This document shows positions 30,657-43,656 of a stretch of DNA of 64,000 bases, one piece after another. Position 1 is the first letter of the stretch, and each line of letters opens with the position of its first letter. Origin of the DNA: Ascaris suum (taxonomy: Eukaryota; Nematoda; Chromadorea; Rhabditida; Ascarididae); NCBI GenBank assembly GCA_013433145.1, contig CM024169.1:8185817-8249816 (forward strand). Reading direction: 5' to 3'. Under the pieces are notes generated by a model. That model did no database searches, was not told the origin of the DNA, and saw only the letters and a list, made by a program, of their open reading frames with translations. Both the position numbers and the translations under genes were made by a program.

Positions 30657-33600
30657 GTAAGTGACCTCAGAAATCAACAACAAACAATAAAAGTATTGAG
30701 CAGTGCACTCGAATTTCAACTCAAACGGCTGCTGTCACAATACTTCTATGAAAAATTTGTTCTTCGCACTCGCCCTGACTCGCTTAGAACACCTGTCATA
30801 ATTGCGCACAGTTTTCGAGGTTCATTCGAATGTTCATTTGGTAAGCTCCGAAAATATGTGCTATAAGTAGACGGATAATGAACATCCATTTAGAAAAATA
30901 GATAAAGGCTACAAGTTTTGACCTGCGAGGGTTTGGTAAGTGCGAATTTGCATTTTGCATAAAGATGAATGCCATACTGCGCGTTTTTTTGTTGCCAGTT
31001 TGTAAAGCTGGTTCTCCTGGTGCGTGGGCTTATCAAAGTGGTACAAGCTAGTGGGGAACGCAAATTCCTCTTGTCAATTGTTCATAATCTTATTTGCTAG
31101 CGAGAAACAGCCGAATCGACGAGCAACTAATTGAGCAACACGATATGACAACCTCACAGAATAACATTTTTTGTTAACCGGGCGATAAAGTCGAATAGTC
31201 GCCTAATGAACTCTTTCAAATAAGCAAATTGGTTTGATAGGATGATGAGAATAAGTCGACCGACTGAATGCTAATTTTGTATAGAAATAATAACAAACGG
31301 ACAGATAAACGTACATTTTCGTGCTCTCGCTCATAAATGAACACCGGCAATTTTTACCTAGATTGGTGAAACATTCATTTACATATTTACCGAATTCACT
31401 TGTAGGTGTTATAAGAGCTTGAATAACTAGCGATCATTTCCCAGTTTTCAGAAGAGTTGCTTCCATATGTCCTTCCAACAGTCCGAAAGTGAAAACATGT
31501 TCCCATCTACATTTTTTGTGAATGCCATTCTGACGATAAAGTATTTTCATTCAAGCAGCAGCTTAATTGGCCAATTGTTCAACCAAATATAATTAATAGC
31601 TATCGACGTGCGTCGATCTATTTGTGCGCTAAAGCGCTTATTTATTGACTATTTATACGTTTAATTGGCGCTTATAAAGTTTGTCATCATTTATTAGCCA
31701 AGCTCGCTGAAATATTTACTCAAAGTTCAGGAAGTTTCTTGAATGTTTAATATTCACTCTGGCTCGCTGAAGCCAACAGTTGAACTAATAGTCACAGCCA
31801 GTTTACAGCCAACTCATACAACGAACTGGAAAATAGTCCAATTATAGCAAATGCTTTTGTTCGCATATTTAAAAGGAATTGAGTATGGTCGATGGCTCGT
31901 TTAGTTGGGACGGCAGTGCATGAATGTAGCTCGGCGATACGGCCAACAGCTTACACAAACAGGCCAGATGAGATTTCCTTTTAACGTTATTCAGTTCAAT
32001 TAAGTTCATTTGTTTTATTCATCCTAATTAAAGATCGCTCCCCGGTGTATTTATCAGTTCGTTCATTCGTAATTGATGAGTACATTGTAGCAGCAGTAAA
32101 ATGCGATGAGTACAGGTGCAAAGCCTCGTTTATTTCAGCAAAAAATTAAGATTAGCTCTAAATTTCGATCATTTCACTGGTCGGATTTGCCAGTCGCGTA
32201 GAAGCAACCACTTCAAATTCAACGATTTGAGAAAACGGCAGCAAGGTTGGCACGATATGCGCTTTTCAAAAATTTCCTTGCTCTGCGTCAGTTTGTCATC
32301 GAATAGTAGGTATCCGAAACAACACTTTCATCTAAGAAAGTTTGCTCGTAATGCAACAGTGTAAAACACAGCGTTTAAGCGTTTGAAACCGTATAAGAAT
32401 AATGGGTCAGCGTGAATTATCGTTTAGTAGTTCGTATTATAGTGTGCATTTCATCCGTCAAATGCTTGCGATACGCATTTTCATAACAGTGCGTCTTCAT
32501 CTGCCGATCACTCACCCAACTGGCCAGACGATAAAGTGAGTGATCACTTAGTTAAAAACCTACTTCGGTAAGCGTATCAGTGAAGTGCACTGTCTCACTG
32601 AACGTCAAATATGCATTCAAATAATTAAAATATGAGCACACAGGCGGACACACATAGCGATATTTACTGCTAAGCAGCTTTTATAACTATTATCCAGGCA
32701 CTCGGAAATTTACATTTTGGGCATAATATAAATGTAATCATGCCAGTAGCTCAGGTCATTCTTTATTCCAAAGTTCGGGGTGAGCGTCCGTTCCAACCTT
32801 AATTATTCGCTCTAAAGGTCGCGTTGAAATCTTTTGCTTGTTAGCATCAGTAGTGAAAGCGATTTATAGGACGTTCCTATATGCAAGTTGAGACAACAAG
32901 GGGAGATAGGGAGTGAAGAGGTGGCAATGATGGAACAGGAAGGAAGGTCGTTCTCTACCACGAAGCATTTTCACAGCTCATGAGTAGATATCCTTTGAAA
33001 AAATTCAGTCACATAATGTTTAAAAGGTAAAGATGAAATGAGACGTCAAGTTTCCACATACTCTGAAAGTCATCCAGCCTTCGCGCATCTCTGACTTCAA
33101 ATCAAATTTTTTTCTTGTTTTATAAATTCCGACTCTGTGAGAAAAGATTGGCCCAACATTCACAATTCCGCTATACAAATAGTTTCGCTTTCCTGTTTGA
33201 TTGGATGTAAAGAGGTGACCCTTAAAAAGCTGAAGTTTTCAGGAATGGCACGTCCAACCGAGATTGTCTTTCCAAGAACTAATCAACTCTCATCTCGTCG
33301 ACTCATTCTCCGTAACAAAACAGGAAGCGATTTTGCTTTGAAAGTAAGTGCGCTTCTCGCTCATAACTCAAGTTGACTACTTGTTCCGATTGCAATTAAT
33401 TTAACTCATGTAATATCATTTAGCGTTAAATAAATTTCCCGATAAGCGGAATCAAGCGAGTTTTCCATGACTTAGTGAGGGGTTCTTTGAAAAGCTGCTG
33501 CGGTGCTCTTGCCCAAGACTTCATCAAGGTACAACCGCAGGACCAGACGTTTCCGACCAATGAGAGCAGGTCATTTTCGGATATTGCCATTTAAGAGATG

Positions 33601-36600
33601 CAGTTTGATGCGAGTGGAAGCGAGAGGGGAGGATCACTGGTTATAAAGCACCTTCTGATTATGCTAAGATGGGGAAGGTAGGTTGGGTTTTATGAAGGAT
33701 AATTGTTTTTCGAGAATACAAAGAGAAGGCAACTTCCTTATAGTGTTAAAATGTTAAGGGGGAAATAAGGGGAAAACTGGATGAAGTCAATAGAGGAAAT
33801 ATAAAATGTCTCAGCTGAGTTGCAAAAGATCGCCACCAAAGAAGCAACGGGTTCTGCAACAAGTGACTCATGCCTACGCACGGTTTCAATGGTTTAAAGA
33901 GTAATTCATTCCCAAAAAGGCAAATAAAGATAATTTCAAATAAAGATTAAAAAAGCAAACAAAAAGGTTTCACATCAATAAAACATATCAAATCTGAAAG
34001 AGATTCTTTTAATTCACTAATCAATAAAAGATTATGAAACAGATGCGAATTATGATTAAAGATCTCTTGCATATTCTATGCTTTCTTTCCCATTACGCAA
34101 GCACGGTGAGAGTCAGTATGATTGACGTGCAGATTTCAATGTTGCGTAATGTACTGAGCTGTCTTCAACACTGCAAATACTGACAAGCAGTGGGATAATT
34201 GTATCCCTACATGCTTGCATTGCAATTAGTGGGGCATGTATTCGGATGGTTAGTGCCTAAGAATTGTATAGTTGTAAAATTCTGTTATAAGGGAGCGATC
34301 GAAAGCGTTAGTTTGACACTGTTAGTACTCGCGAGAATGCGTGGCTGAATTGGAAAGCCATAAAATTGCTTGATGATGAAGGGTGTACACGTTTTGTAGA
34401 TTAGTCGAAACAGCCCATTTCTATGGGTTGAGCCAGCACAATGTTTCTTACGCGCGCGATGCGTTCAGCCAGTCAACGTAACGTTCGATGCTTCGCAACC
34501 TAATCTTATTCATAATGTGAGTTATCGAAAGCATCATACTCCATGCAAAAAAAAGCACGACTCTCCAAGTTCAAGGGGGGAAACGAAAGGAGGATGAGGG
34601 AAATTCGCGTTGGCAGGAGCGAAAAACCCATGCAAGGCGATAGAAGGATTGAGAGATTTGCCGATTTTAGATTCGGTTTAAAACAGGCCTCATGGTGAGA
34701 AGGCGCATGATGACACAGAGATGTGTTTGCAAGATCGGTTTATAATTATGGAAAAATATTTAAAAAAACAAGATTTTCTCACGCGTGTGCGAGAAAAAAA
34801 GGTTTAGATGGAAAGGGGTTTTACTTGGATGTCATGAATGCTATCTCGAGTAGAAGTTGCAGTGTATATATCGATTAAGAGCGATGTGAACAACTCAACT
34901 AAATAAAAGACTCTATCATTTTTATATTTGTGCAAATATAACTCTCATTGCTGAAAATCCCAAATTCTGTACCCTCTTATATCATCAGTTTTGTAGCGTA
35001 TTCTATGCGCTCAAATTTGGCAACGAAGAGCTTGAACTTAGAAAACTTTCAACCATATTTTAACCGGATGGGCAGCAAGGAGGGGAACACCTTGTTACCG
35101 TACTGCTGCAAAAATGTTTTTTATTTGATTCTTTCAGTCTCCACAGTTAGTGCAAGTATATTGTCGACCTGCTAATCCAAGAACAGAAGCGATCTGCTGC
35201 AGGTGGTTCAAGGCACCTGTTGAAAATACCAAACAGATGCAACAACAACTCGCACAGACCCTCACTGTAACGTTCAGTGATGGATATGTCGCATCTGACG
35301 TACTTTTCACTCATTTTTTCTCATATTACAAAATTTACACTTATCTTGTTTTCATCGTTTCAAGAGATGGAAAAGCGCTGAAAATGTTCAGCCAAAAAAA
35401 GTGCGTACTCAAACTTGCTTTCCCAAGCAAGTTATTTAGGCTCCTTCTGATGTGAGTCATAAAGAATGGAATTTGCAAGGGTTTGCTGCCTTTTTGTAGT
35501 GGACGCAATCATGTTTTGCATCAAAGATGTTTTCAAGCGATTTAGATGTTTATGAGCTGATATAATCGCAGATCAGGTATTAAATTCCAAGCTCATTTAC
35601 GCTTACATTTGCAGACAATACTTGATTTACCTGGCAATTCTCTTGCCGTTCAATCGGAACGTTATCCGACATTTTGTGCTGATGACTCAGATACAAGAAC
35701 AGCGTGGCCCATCGATTGCGGTAAAGAATAGTTAGGTTGAAATCGTTTTTAACGAATCTTCATATGGCTAATCCGTGCAGAGATCGTGAGGTCATTTCGT
35801 TGCAGTATATTACTACTTCGTTTAAAACGTTTAATCGATAATAAAACTCAAAAAATGCGATGAATTAGACGACATCTGTAGTGATCTTTAATTATGACAA
35901 TAAACAGGTAGTCTGATATTATAACTGAAAATGGTCAGATGACCTGATAAATATTACTCGGCACATGAAAAATCAGATCATCCAGCAACCACGAGCGGAA
36001 TTTCGAAGCGCGAGCATTTCTGGTGCTTGTGCTTGAATAATTTTTCAGCGAATCAACTGTCAAGGCATAAGCTATAATCGAACTAAGGTGTCCTACACAG
36101 CAGAAGATGAATGATAGGATCATGCAAAAACGATTTCTGCATAAGCTATGATGTTCGTTTAATAGGATTTCCCAGCGTTTTCGTTGCCTATTACATTCGA
36201 TGCAACATACCCGTTGATCTTTTCTCACTCGACGAGTTCATATAACTACGAAGCCATTCTCCAACCATGCGAAAATTTCTATCTTTGGAAGCGCATTATT
36301 CACAAGTTTGCCTATCGAATGTGACACGCGACCTTCGTGCATTTTGGCAAGCGGATTTTGCAGTCATCAGCGCTTTTTGCGCAGTAGTGTGATAAATTCC
36401 TCATAAAAAGTATCGAATTATGCAAACTAAACACTTTCGCACGCAAAGTTTTATTGCGTAGGTGTACATGATTTAAGCCTCAAATCAGAAGAGTCGAAAC
36501 TGATGAAATGGAAAGGATGGCTTGCTGGAAGCCTTTAAGACAACCAATAGTGTGAATCAAACACCTCTCGCCTCCAGCACTATGCAGGAATATTTTTTCA

Positions 36601-36793
36601 GATACAGAAACAGCGTGGGGGATCTCAGACAAGGAAATGAAATCACTTTTGTCAGGTGACGTTAAGGTTGTAGCAGAACGATGCGTTGAAGATGGCGTAG
36701 ACATAATGATGTCTCATAATGCGACGTCAGGTTTTACGGCGGCGTGCGACTGGATGACTGGGGTCGTGGCTAGAATATTTCAGCAAGAAGAAG
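30588..36793 (+). CDS. Unknown protein, provisional multi-exon gene
   Basis: Gene-level hypothesis. Six plus-strand exons (30588-30656, 30902-30935, 33243-33343, 35138-35299, 35615-35720, 36602-36793) join with consistent phases, most at good consensus sites (three gtaagt donors, several ttcag acceptors). They give about 207 codons. The first ATG is preceded by attctcag, like a trans-splice acceptor. I do not recognise a family: part of exon 3 weakly resembles the start of an MSP/VAP-type domain, but the following exon does not continue it. Splice sites were picked by eye to keep the frame open, so the chain may be partly wrong. A downstream exon at 37804-38110 may belong but needs a different phase. 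Confidence 0.35.
30902..30935 (+). CDS. Unknown plus-strand gene, exon 2
   Basis: Short exon (aaatag|ATA ... TTTG|gtaagtgcg), IKATSFDLRGF plus one base. Accepted because the donor is strong and both phases fit; the acceptor is weak. Confidence 0.28.
33243..33343 (+). CDS. Unknown plus-strand gene, exon 3
   Basis: Acceptor gaagttttcag|GA and donor TTGAAA|gtaagt. Contains MARPTEIVFPRTNQLSSRRL then ILRNKTGSDFALK. The pattern (E-I-V-F ... L-x-L-x-N-x-T) recalls the first strands of MSP-domain proteins. The ATG two bases after the acceptor could also be a true trans-spliced start. Confidence 0.4.
35138..35299 (+). CDS. Unknown plus-strand gene, exon 4
   Basis: 54 codons, phase 0 (attctttcag|TCT ... 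TCTGAC|gtactt). Cys-containing start SPQLVQVYCRPANPRTEAIC, then a Gln-rich stretch and QTLTVTFSDGYVASD. Composition is convincingly protein-like; function unknown. Confidence 0.42.
35615..35720 (+). CDS. Unknown plus-strand gene, exon 5
   Basis: 35 codons plus one base (catttgcag|ACA ... TTGCG|gtaaag). Contains SERYPTFCADDSDTRTAWPI. The split codon becomes Asp with exon 6. Confidence 0.42.
36602..36793 (+). CDS. Unknown plus-strand gene, exon 6
   Basis: Acceptor attttttcag|AT. 63 codons including KSLLSGDVKVVAERCVEDGV and ACDWMTGVVARIFQQEE. Two possible donors, GAAG|gtcatg (36793) or GTAG|gtattt (36823), both leave one base. Confidence 0.42.
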
Positions 36794-37803
36794 GTCATGA
36801 CAGCGTATCACCCTGTGGTGTAGGTATTTGAGAAAAGAGCCGATGTACATTGATCAATTGAACGATAACTGTGAAATGCGGTTAATCAAACGTCGACAGT
36901 GTAATCACCTAAACTTAATTAACTTAATTGATTTCTATTTTAGTAGGAATATGCAACTAACGAAGTTACTGAGTCCATATGTGAGCAAATATGTGTATGT
37001 AAAGTGGAAATCATGAAAATAAATATTTAAAACGAAGCATGTGGGAAGCTATTATAGCAAAATATTGAATTTTCCTTCTCCCCTTCTAGCCATTTCCTTT
37101 TTGCTGGTAAGCCACACGATTTGGAATAAATATGCTTCAAAACACGTTGATCAGTACTGAACGCCGTCGAGGCTATTAGTATGCATCGAGGCATATCATT
37201 CTCATAAATAGCAGCATAACAGCACATAATCCACGTTTATGCATATTGGAAAACAGCACGAGAGGTCGATTTGACAGAATTACATAGAGGATTAATTGTG
37301 GGAATTCTTGCTTAAGGCATCGCAGAGTCCGTAATTTTGAACTCGTAACTTTCTTATAACAGTTACAATTCAGTCTTGGTGGTTAAGTTCAATGCGAAAG
37401 TGAACATTAAAAAAATATAGTGTGTCGCCACAGTATTGCCGGATATGATGATGCGTTTTTTGTGGAGCGTTGCACAAATTCGCACAGCACGTCATGTGCT
37501 TCTTCTCCATATTCCTTAGCAATTATTGCATATTGCGCACAGCACAGTAATTTGTAGAGTTTTTTTAGTTTAAAATGGATAAACCACGAATACAATGAGT
37601 TAGAATTTAGTCGCATTGAAGCAAAAGATAACAGAACATGTAGAATTTTGTATTCATACTTTAACTGAATCGATTTTGTTTATCTCCAATAGAAATTTTT
37701 TTGCCTCAATTAGATTGATGTAACATTGAGAATCAATTCATATAAAGTACACTCAAATTTTCTAGCGCATTTCAATACCTATTTTTTTTTCCAATGTTGA
37801 CAG

Positions 37804-38110
37804 ATTAATACGAAAAATGGCAGATGAGATAATACGCCACAACCAACATAAGTCCAGCTTGAGCGGTTTCCCAGTTGCAACTGCTGAAGAGGCAGAGCCA
37901 CGCAAATGCGCAAACAAAATGGTTGAGCGTGGTTCTCTCTTCTTTTGTAAACCAGAATTAGTGATAACTATGATTGCACTTTATATGGATTTCAGTGAAA
38001 AAAAAATGATCGCAACAAAGGACGGCGTCGGCGCTGCGTTACAACAAACTTGCGGCAGTGATTTCTTTACTCCTCTAGGCGACACTTTCAATAGATATCG
38101 TTTTAAATGA
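37804..38110 (+). CDS. Probable C-terminal exon of unknown plus-strand gene
   Basis: After a T-rich tract and gttgacag|A the frame stays open for 101 codons to TGA. Internal sequence such as ATAEEAEPRKCANKMVERGS and TKDGVGAALQQTCGSDFFTP looks coding. The acceptor needs two bases from an upstream exon, while 36602-36793 supplies one, so an exon is missing or this is a separate gene whose start is the ATG at 37817. Confidence 0.4.
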
Positions 38111-38473
38111 GTTACCTGCCAATAACCTAAAGGACACCTCCTGAAACATAAATTCTGCTATTTACGCAAAATATCTCTAGTTTTCTCTATGAAAAACAAA
38201 TTTTGAACTAGCTAAGAGGTCGCTTGGCTATTTTAACTTCGCAGCATGATATATCGAAGCAACCCCGATTCCAATAGTATCTATGAGCTGATAGCCGTAT
38301 ATTTCAATCACCGTATGACAGAACGTTAATTGTAGCGTGAGCTCTAACTTGCTGCGATTCGTTTTCGATTTAGAATCCAAAATCCATATGCGTTTTCCAC
38401 TTTAAAACCTTCCTTGATTTCACTGGAAAATGATAAACGTGCAGTTATGTGGTAACCTGCACCTCCTCGATGC

Positions 38474-38707
38474 TCATGTGTAATTTTCTTGATGGTGTGC
38501 GATTAGAGAGGTGAGAAAGGCGAGTGTTTCTAAGTGAAAAGATCTCATAAACGAGGGAACGAAATGATACCAATCTGCGCAATTCAAACCGACCTGACCG
38601 GCTGTTTCCGCTACATCCAAAAAATGCCACAGCACGTGCAGTACTGCATTCTCGGGCAATGCCACAGCACTTCCGTTTTTCCTTGCCACAGATAAAATGC
38701 GCAGCAC
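38474..38707 (-). CDS. Coding-like minus-strand frame, unassigned
   Basis: About 78 codons ending TGA. A possible acceptor (gtctctag|CAC) lies just upstream at 38719. Helical, protein-like sequence: ALPENAVLHVLWHFLDVAET and HLETLAFLTSLIAHHQEN. Could be the last exon of an unrecognised minus-strand gene; the other two frames here are Arg/Cys-rich shadows. No family recognised. Confidence 0.28.
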   Translation of the reverse strand: MLRILSVARKNGSAVALPENAVLHVLWHFLDVAETAGQVGLNCADWYHFVPSFMRSFHLETLAFLTSLIAHHQENYT

Positions 38708-38952
38708 TCTTACGTGCTAGAGACCTTCGAGCTTTTAACTGCAATAGAAAATTTCAGGCTTTTGATATCACGTCCCGGTCACGCATCCAGCAAAAAGCGA
38801 GGTGCATGAACATCAGGAAAAATCATCTAGTGATAGCTCAACAATATTCATTTTGCACCGAATTCCTTTACCACTTTAACATACATGTATGTTTGGCCAA
38901 TGTAAATTTCGTGTAAAAATGGGAATAGTATTGTCGTGTTTCTGTTGGAGCT

Positions 38953-39146
38953 GAAAACCTGCAGCGCCTTTGCAGGTAAGAGAAAGCTTGCAGAACCTTT
39001 CAAAATAAGAAAAACAAGCAGACCCCTTCAAACTAAGAGAAAACCTGCAGCGCCATTTAAAATAGGAGGAAACTTGCAACATCGTTAGAAGCAAGAGAGA
39101 ACCTGTGGCGTCCTTATTAATAAGAAAAACCTGCGCCGCCTTCTCT
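38953..39146 (+). repeat. Degenerate 29-bp minisatellite, about 7 units
   Basis: Units share aacctgcag.gcc.tt..aaataagagaa. The ctgcag or ttgcag landmarks fall at 38960, 38989, 39017, 39046, 39075, 39104 and 39132, a regular 28-29 bp spacing with heavy divergence between units. Confidence 0.85.
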
Positions 39147-41082
39147 AGTACTTATGTTTCTTGGAGTAAAAAACTTTAATTATGGCAGCGCTCTTGAGCA
39201 GTAATTCAGTAGTCGCGGCTACGCGCTTACGAATGGCCGATTCTTCGGACGAAAAATATGATTTTTTTTCACTCTCCATAAGTGCATCGTTTGCGCATGA
39301 ACACAAAGTTCTTTTTTATCATACGTTGCTGTCTAGCGAAAAAAAAGGAACGTCTATGCATTGTGTGTACTTGCAGATGTATACATTATGTGTAGGCGTA
39401 TAAATATAAATGTATGCAAAAATCTATATTTAAAAAATTTGATATCAAATCACTGATGATCAGTATGAAGTAAATAATTTCATGAAGTTAGAATTCTGTC
39501 TGTCCAAATTGCGCCATGAAACCTCAAAAGACCGGTTTCTCCCTAGCGGATATGCACGCCCGTTTTGGCGTCTTACTTTTGAGAGGAAAAATAACCCCGT
39601 CTTAATTAGGAATAAACCCGTCCTTCATTATAAATACGATATGAAGAATTGTGCACCTAAAACGTTTTCTCGTTGAACCATGCCAAAGCTCTGAAAACAA
39701 AAATAACCATTCTCTCGGTTACATCGCTCCTACTCTGCCTGTAAGCCTCTGAGAATTATAACTCGAGAGGATTTCTTGCACGTATTGCCACCTTTTTCGA
39801 CTTGAGGCACGTTATGTAACAAAACTGAAACTGTATAGCTAGTGCAAAATATACAAAGTGGCTTCACCAAAAAAGACTATGGATTTGGACTATCTTGATA
39901 GACAGTTCCGCTACAGCAAAAACTCTTGAGATCAAATATTGTGAGAAGTTTCGAAAGAGTCAAATTTGATGGTGGTTTAAAACTTTTTCTCTTCTGTCCG
40001 AACAGCTCATAGAACAGATTCGCTTCATGATGTTTCACTTTCCAGAGAACTCTGGAAGGACAAATTTTTAAATGCTCATAGAGTTGTTGACGGCTGAAAG
40101 TGGCATTATACCACAATGGCTAATTCCAGAAATTCAAAGGCATTCCTCTTGCTCCTCAAAGAAATGAATTTTCAATCATTTGCAAAATTGGATTTTAAAT
40201 TTCCTACTCCAGTTCTAGGGTTCAGTGGCGTAATAATCGTTTATTTTCCTATCTTGGTCTACATTCCGGAGATATTAAATGATGGTCCGTTCTTGTTCCT
40301 CTTTCCAAACTCGTTTTCGACTCATGCCACGGGTTTATTTACCACCTTACCCACAGCTGCGATCGAATACTCAAAGATCAATCTTGGCCGATGTCAGCAC
40401 TGCAATTCCGTGTTCTCCGTGATTCGTATACAAAGTTGTGATTTGTAACTCCGTTTTACATTTTTGTTCATAAACATTTCAAATACTCCCTGAAAGCATC
40501 ATGTACAATATTTAAGCGGTACTATCTTGTGTTGTAGTAAATGTAGTTTAATGATCATACTGATCTACTTATTGCAACTTGCTTTATACCGATAGAGCCT
40601 CACTGCTGTACCTTATTGTCCATTTGCCGCAGCCATGATCTAGTGACTATTTGCTGTTTATCTTTATTTCTCTGTTTCATTGATGAATCGATGAATGTTT
40701 TGTTTGTGCTAAACTCTTAGCTGTCAGCAACTATGCTCACATCTACTCGATTCCAGAATAATGTGTTCGAAGATGTCGTAAGAAAGTTGCTCACTTTGTG
40801 AAGTTGATCCTAATATTGGTGAATACTAGTGAATATTAGTCGATCCTGATATATCTTAACACTGATAGTATGCATGTTCATCTTCAACTTTTTTGCGAAC
40901 CAAACAGATGATTGTGAGTATAATCCATACCCTTCTTTTTCCTCTCTGCTAACTTTGCACGATTTCTTCTTCACGTTACACAGGTATCGTTGCCTTACAA
41001 CTGCGTTACGAAAAGTTTTCACTTGACATTTTTCAAAATGTCATATGGCTGTTGTCCACCTTAATAAGAATGTTTCTCACAG
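39147..41082. other. Apparently non-coding stretch
   Basis: Contains overlapping open frames on both strands (39182-39403 and 40116-40448 plus, 39877-40116 minus), none with adequate splice sites or homology. Confidence 0.35.
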
Positions 41083-41145
41083 GCCGTTTCCTCTCCAGAT
41101 GAAGCCCGTGACTTTGATGTTATGATCGACGCCGAACATCACTGA
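41083..41145 (+). CDS. Probable terminal exon of a plus-strand gene
   Basis: Acceptor gtttctcacag|GCC followed by AVSSPDEARDFDVMIDAEHH and TGA. The acidic tail and clean acceptor suggest a genuine 3' exon in phase 0. A plus-strand AATAAA occurs about 650 bp downstream. The preceding exon was not identified. Confidence 0.32.
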   Translation, partial: AVSSPDEARDFDVMIDAEHH

Positions 41146-43176
41146 GGACCGCAGTGTTTCAATATTGCTGAAATGTCGTCCAAAATAGCAAATTTTATTC
41201 TTTGCGTTTTGCAGTGTAGATGTGTGGAGGATCGTTTAGATTTTCCTAACTTGCTGTCAAGCTATTTTGAAAAACCCTTCTCTTGCATTGTCTCCCTATT
41301 TGGTTTCTAGTACCTACGTTGAACTTCGTTTGAGGTTGTTTCAGAAACGCTCCACTCGCGTTGCTTTTCGCACTGTTTGCCTTAGTCTTTACCAGTCGAA
41401 TTATGCAGCAGATTGAGAATCTTCAAGTTGGAATCACTGAAACACCCCAAGTTAGGGTTCGGTACATTTTTAGATAAAAATGCTTGTGGCGTTTTCGACG
41501 CCTCTGTTCTCAAGAATGGCTTAGTTTGTTCCCCTCAGCAGTCGACGTGGGTGCATCCCTTTCATCAAATGAGTGTAGCCGAAAAATTTCATGGCACAAA
41601 CAATGTTCTGCACAGTTTTGATTGTACGAGCAGGGAACAGGGAATCTACTTCCCGCCGACATCGCTGATGCAGTCATCTCTTTCATTTCTTCAAGTGCGG
41701 CATCTCCTTAATTGACTCGTTTCGATCTCCGCACTATTGCTGCTCTTCTGTAAATATTTGTTTTGTTTTCCCATTCTCGGGCGTTCAAGCAAAATAAAAA
41801 CAGTGGTGTATATGCAGAGAAATGATCAGACACACCGGCACGCTTTGACGGCTGCAGGTAAAAGACCGATGGATTGAAATCCCTCAAAAAAGGCTTAGAA
41901 GGGAAGCCTTAAAAAGAAGATCAAAACGGAATAATGAATGCAAAGGTCGTGAGTTTTTAACTTCAGCACATCTTATAGCTTTTCACTATGCTACTTTATT
42001 ATTGTGAAGACCCAACATTTATATCCATGGCGTTGCTTTCACTTGACCCTTGAACCTCCATACACCAACCAATCAAAGCTACTAGCTATATTTAAGGCAG
42101 ATCGCCTGCTGAAAGTGTATGAGATTATTTAATCTAATCGTAGGTTTCGCTCTGTTGAACAAGTCAGCTACAGGAATGTCGTGGTCGAATAAATAATTTT
42201 CTGTGAGCGAGAATTCGCGCAGGACTAGCACACTGGGCCCATTGGAAGCCTGTGTACCCATAGGTCATGCGACTTTTTGTCATGGATAAAATCTTGCTAC
42301 CTGGCTGAGTAGTAGCACTGCGTTTTAAGAATCGAGACGGTTGGAAGGGGTCCTATTGTATGAGGTAGCGAACGAAAATTATCCCTTAATCTGTTGAAGA
42401 TATTCGTTCGAGGCGAAGTTTCTCTCCCTGCCAAAAAACTGGAAGAAAAGCGGAACTGAATTTGAAGTGATAAGCATTTATCCAAATTTCGGTTTGCAGT
42501 GAAGGTTTGATGGCTCTGTCACTACCAGCAATGGTGCTGTATGGAAGCGCTGACGATCATTCATCGTTCTTATAAGTTAAATCAAGAAGTTAAACTGTTA
42601 TTTTGTTAATTTATCGGCTAAAGATAGACAATTTTTGCAAAAAGTGAATGCTTCTCTTCCTTATTCGCTTATTTGCAATTTTCTTTGAGGGAATTTTCTC
42701 TTTTGTACTTCTACTTATTCCTCAATTTCAGGCCATTGATTATTATGGACATCAATGGTGCTAGGGAGAAGGTTTTTTAACAACTCACAGTTTTGCATAC
42801 ATCACTTGCTGAGATCTCCTACAAGTGCTCGAGAAAGAATGAAAGAATGCGCTGAAGAAGTATGCTGTCGCTGCTGACCTCAGAAAATTTGTTTAAACGC
42901 ATTAGGAATGATCCCGTGGTAGTCGACTTCTAATCGCCTGTCTGTTTACCATAATTAGGGCCAATGGCATAAACTTTCAAACTACCAAGCGAGGATAAGA
43001 AAATCTCTTGGGTCCAATTTTCTGCCACAATTGAGATTTATGTATTTTCAAATGCATTCATCGATTTCGAATAAAGTTATAGGCAATTGCAAACATTTAA
43101 AGGTGACTAAAAACTTGCGAACATTTTGCATTTGTTTTGCAACCAGTCGGGTTGCAAAAAAAAATCATTTATATGA
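41146..43176. other. No recognised gene
   Basis: A plus-strand frame of about 100 codons (41413-41715) begins in an ordinary AT-rich context and lacks splice signals; treated as chance. Nothing else noted. Confidence 0.4.
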
Positions 43177-43656
43177 AATAAAACAAATCATTTATGTGAG
43201 ACTTGTAAGGGACAAGACCGCCTAAACGAGTATGGAAGCGCGCCAGGACATTTGGTACGGCGTACGTTTGTGTATTTCGATCGTTGTGAGCAGCCGATTT
43301 CAGAAATTGTGAAGAAAGAACAAAATAAGCGGAGCAGTGCCTCTACATTCGAAGTTGCCCAGCTGCTTGCAAAAGCCTTAAAAAAGAAATTTTTTTGATC
43401 ACACAATTAGTGCAAGATGAAGGTTCGTTTGACTGAAAATGCATGCGAAATGTTTGTTACCTCTGAATGCTCTTCAGAGCTGATGGATCAACTCAAGAAA
43501 TCGTATAGAAGCCTAACACGACTCCGGAGTTCATCTCCACCAATTGTAGATGGAAATTTGGTTCTAACATTTTTGCGCAATTTTCGTTCTGAAACCGATC
43601 GCAGTGATTTAAAAAACAGTAAAAAACTGTCCCCTCAGCCAGTTGGAATTTTATAG
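43177..43656 (+). pseudogene. Stop-interrupted coding relic, family unknown
   Basis: A single frame reads protein-like for about 160 codons but is broken by TGA (43396-43398) and TAG (43408-43410). Upstream part includes LNEYGSAPGHLVRRTFVYFD and EVAQLLAKALKKKFF. Downstream part includes VRLTENACEMFVTSECSSEL and LMDQLKKSYRSLTRL. No frameshift is needed to connect them. Looks like an eroded gene or transposon ORF; an alternative is a real intron (weak donor gttgcc at about 43353, acceptor aattag at 43410). Confidence 0.35.
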
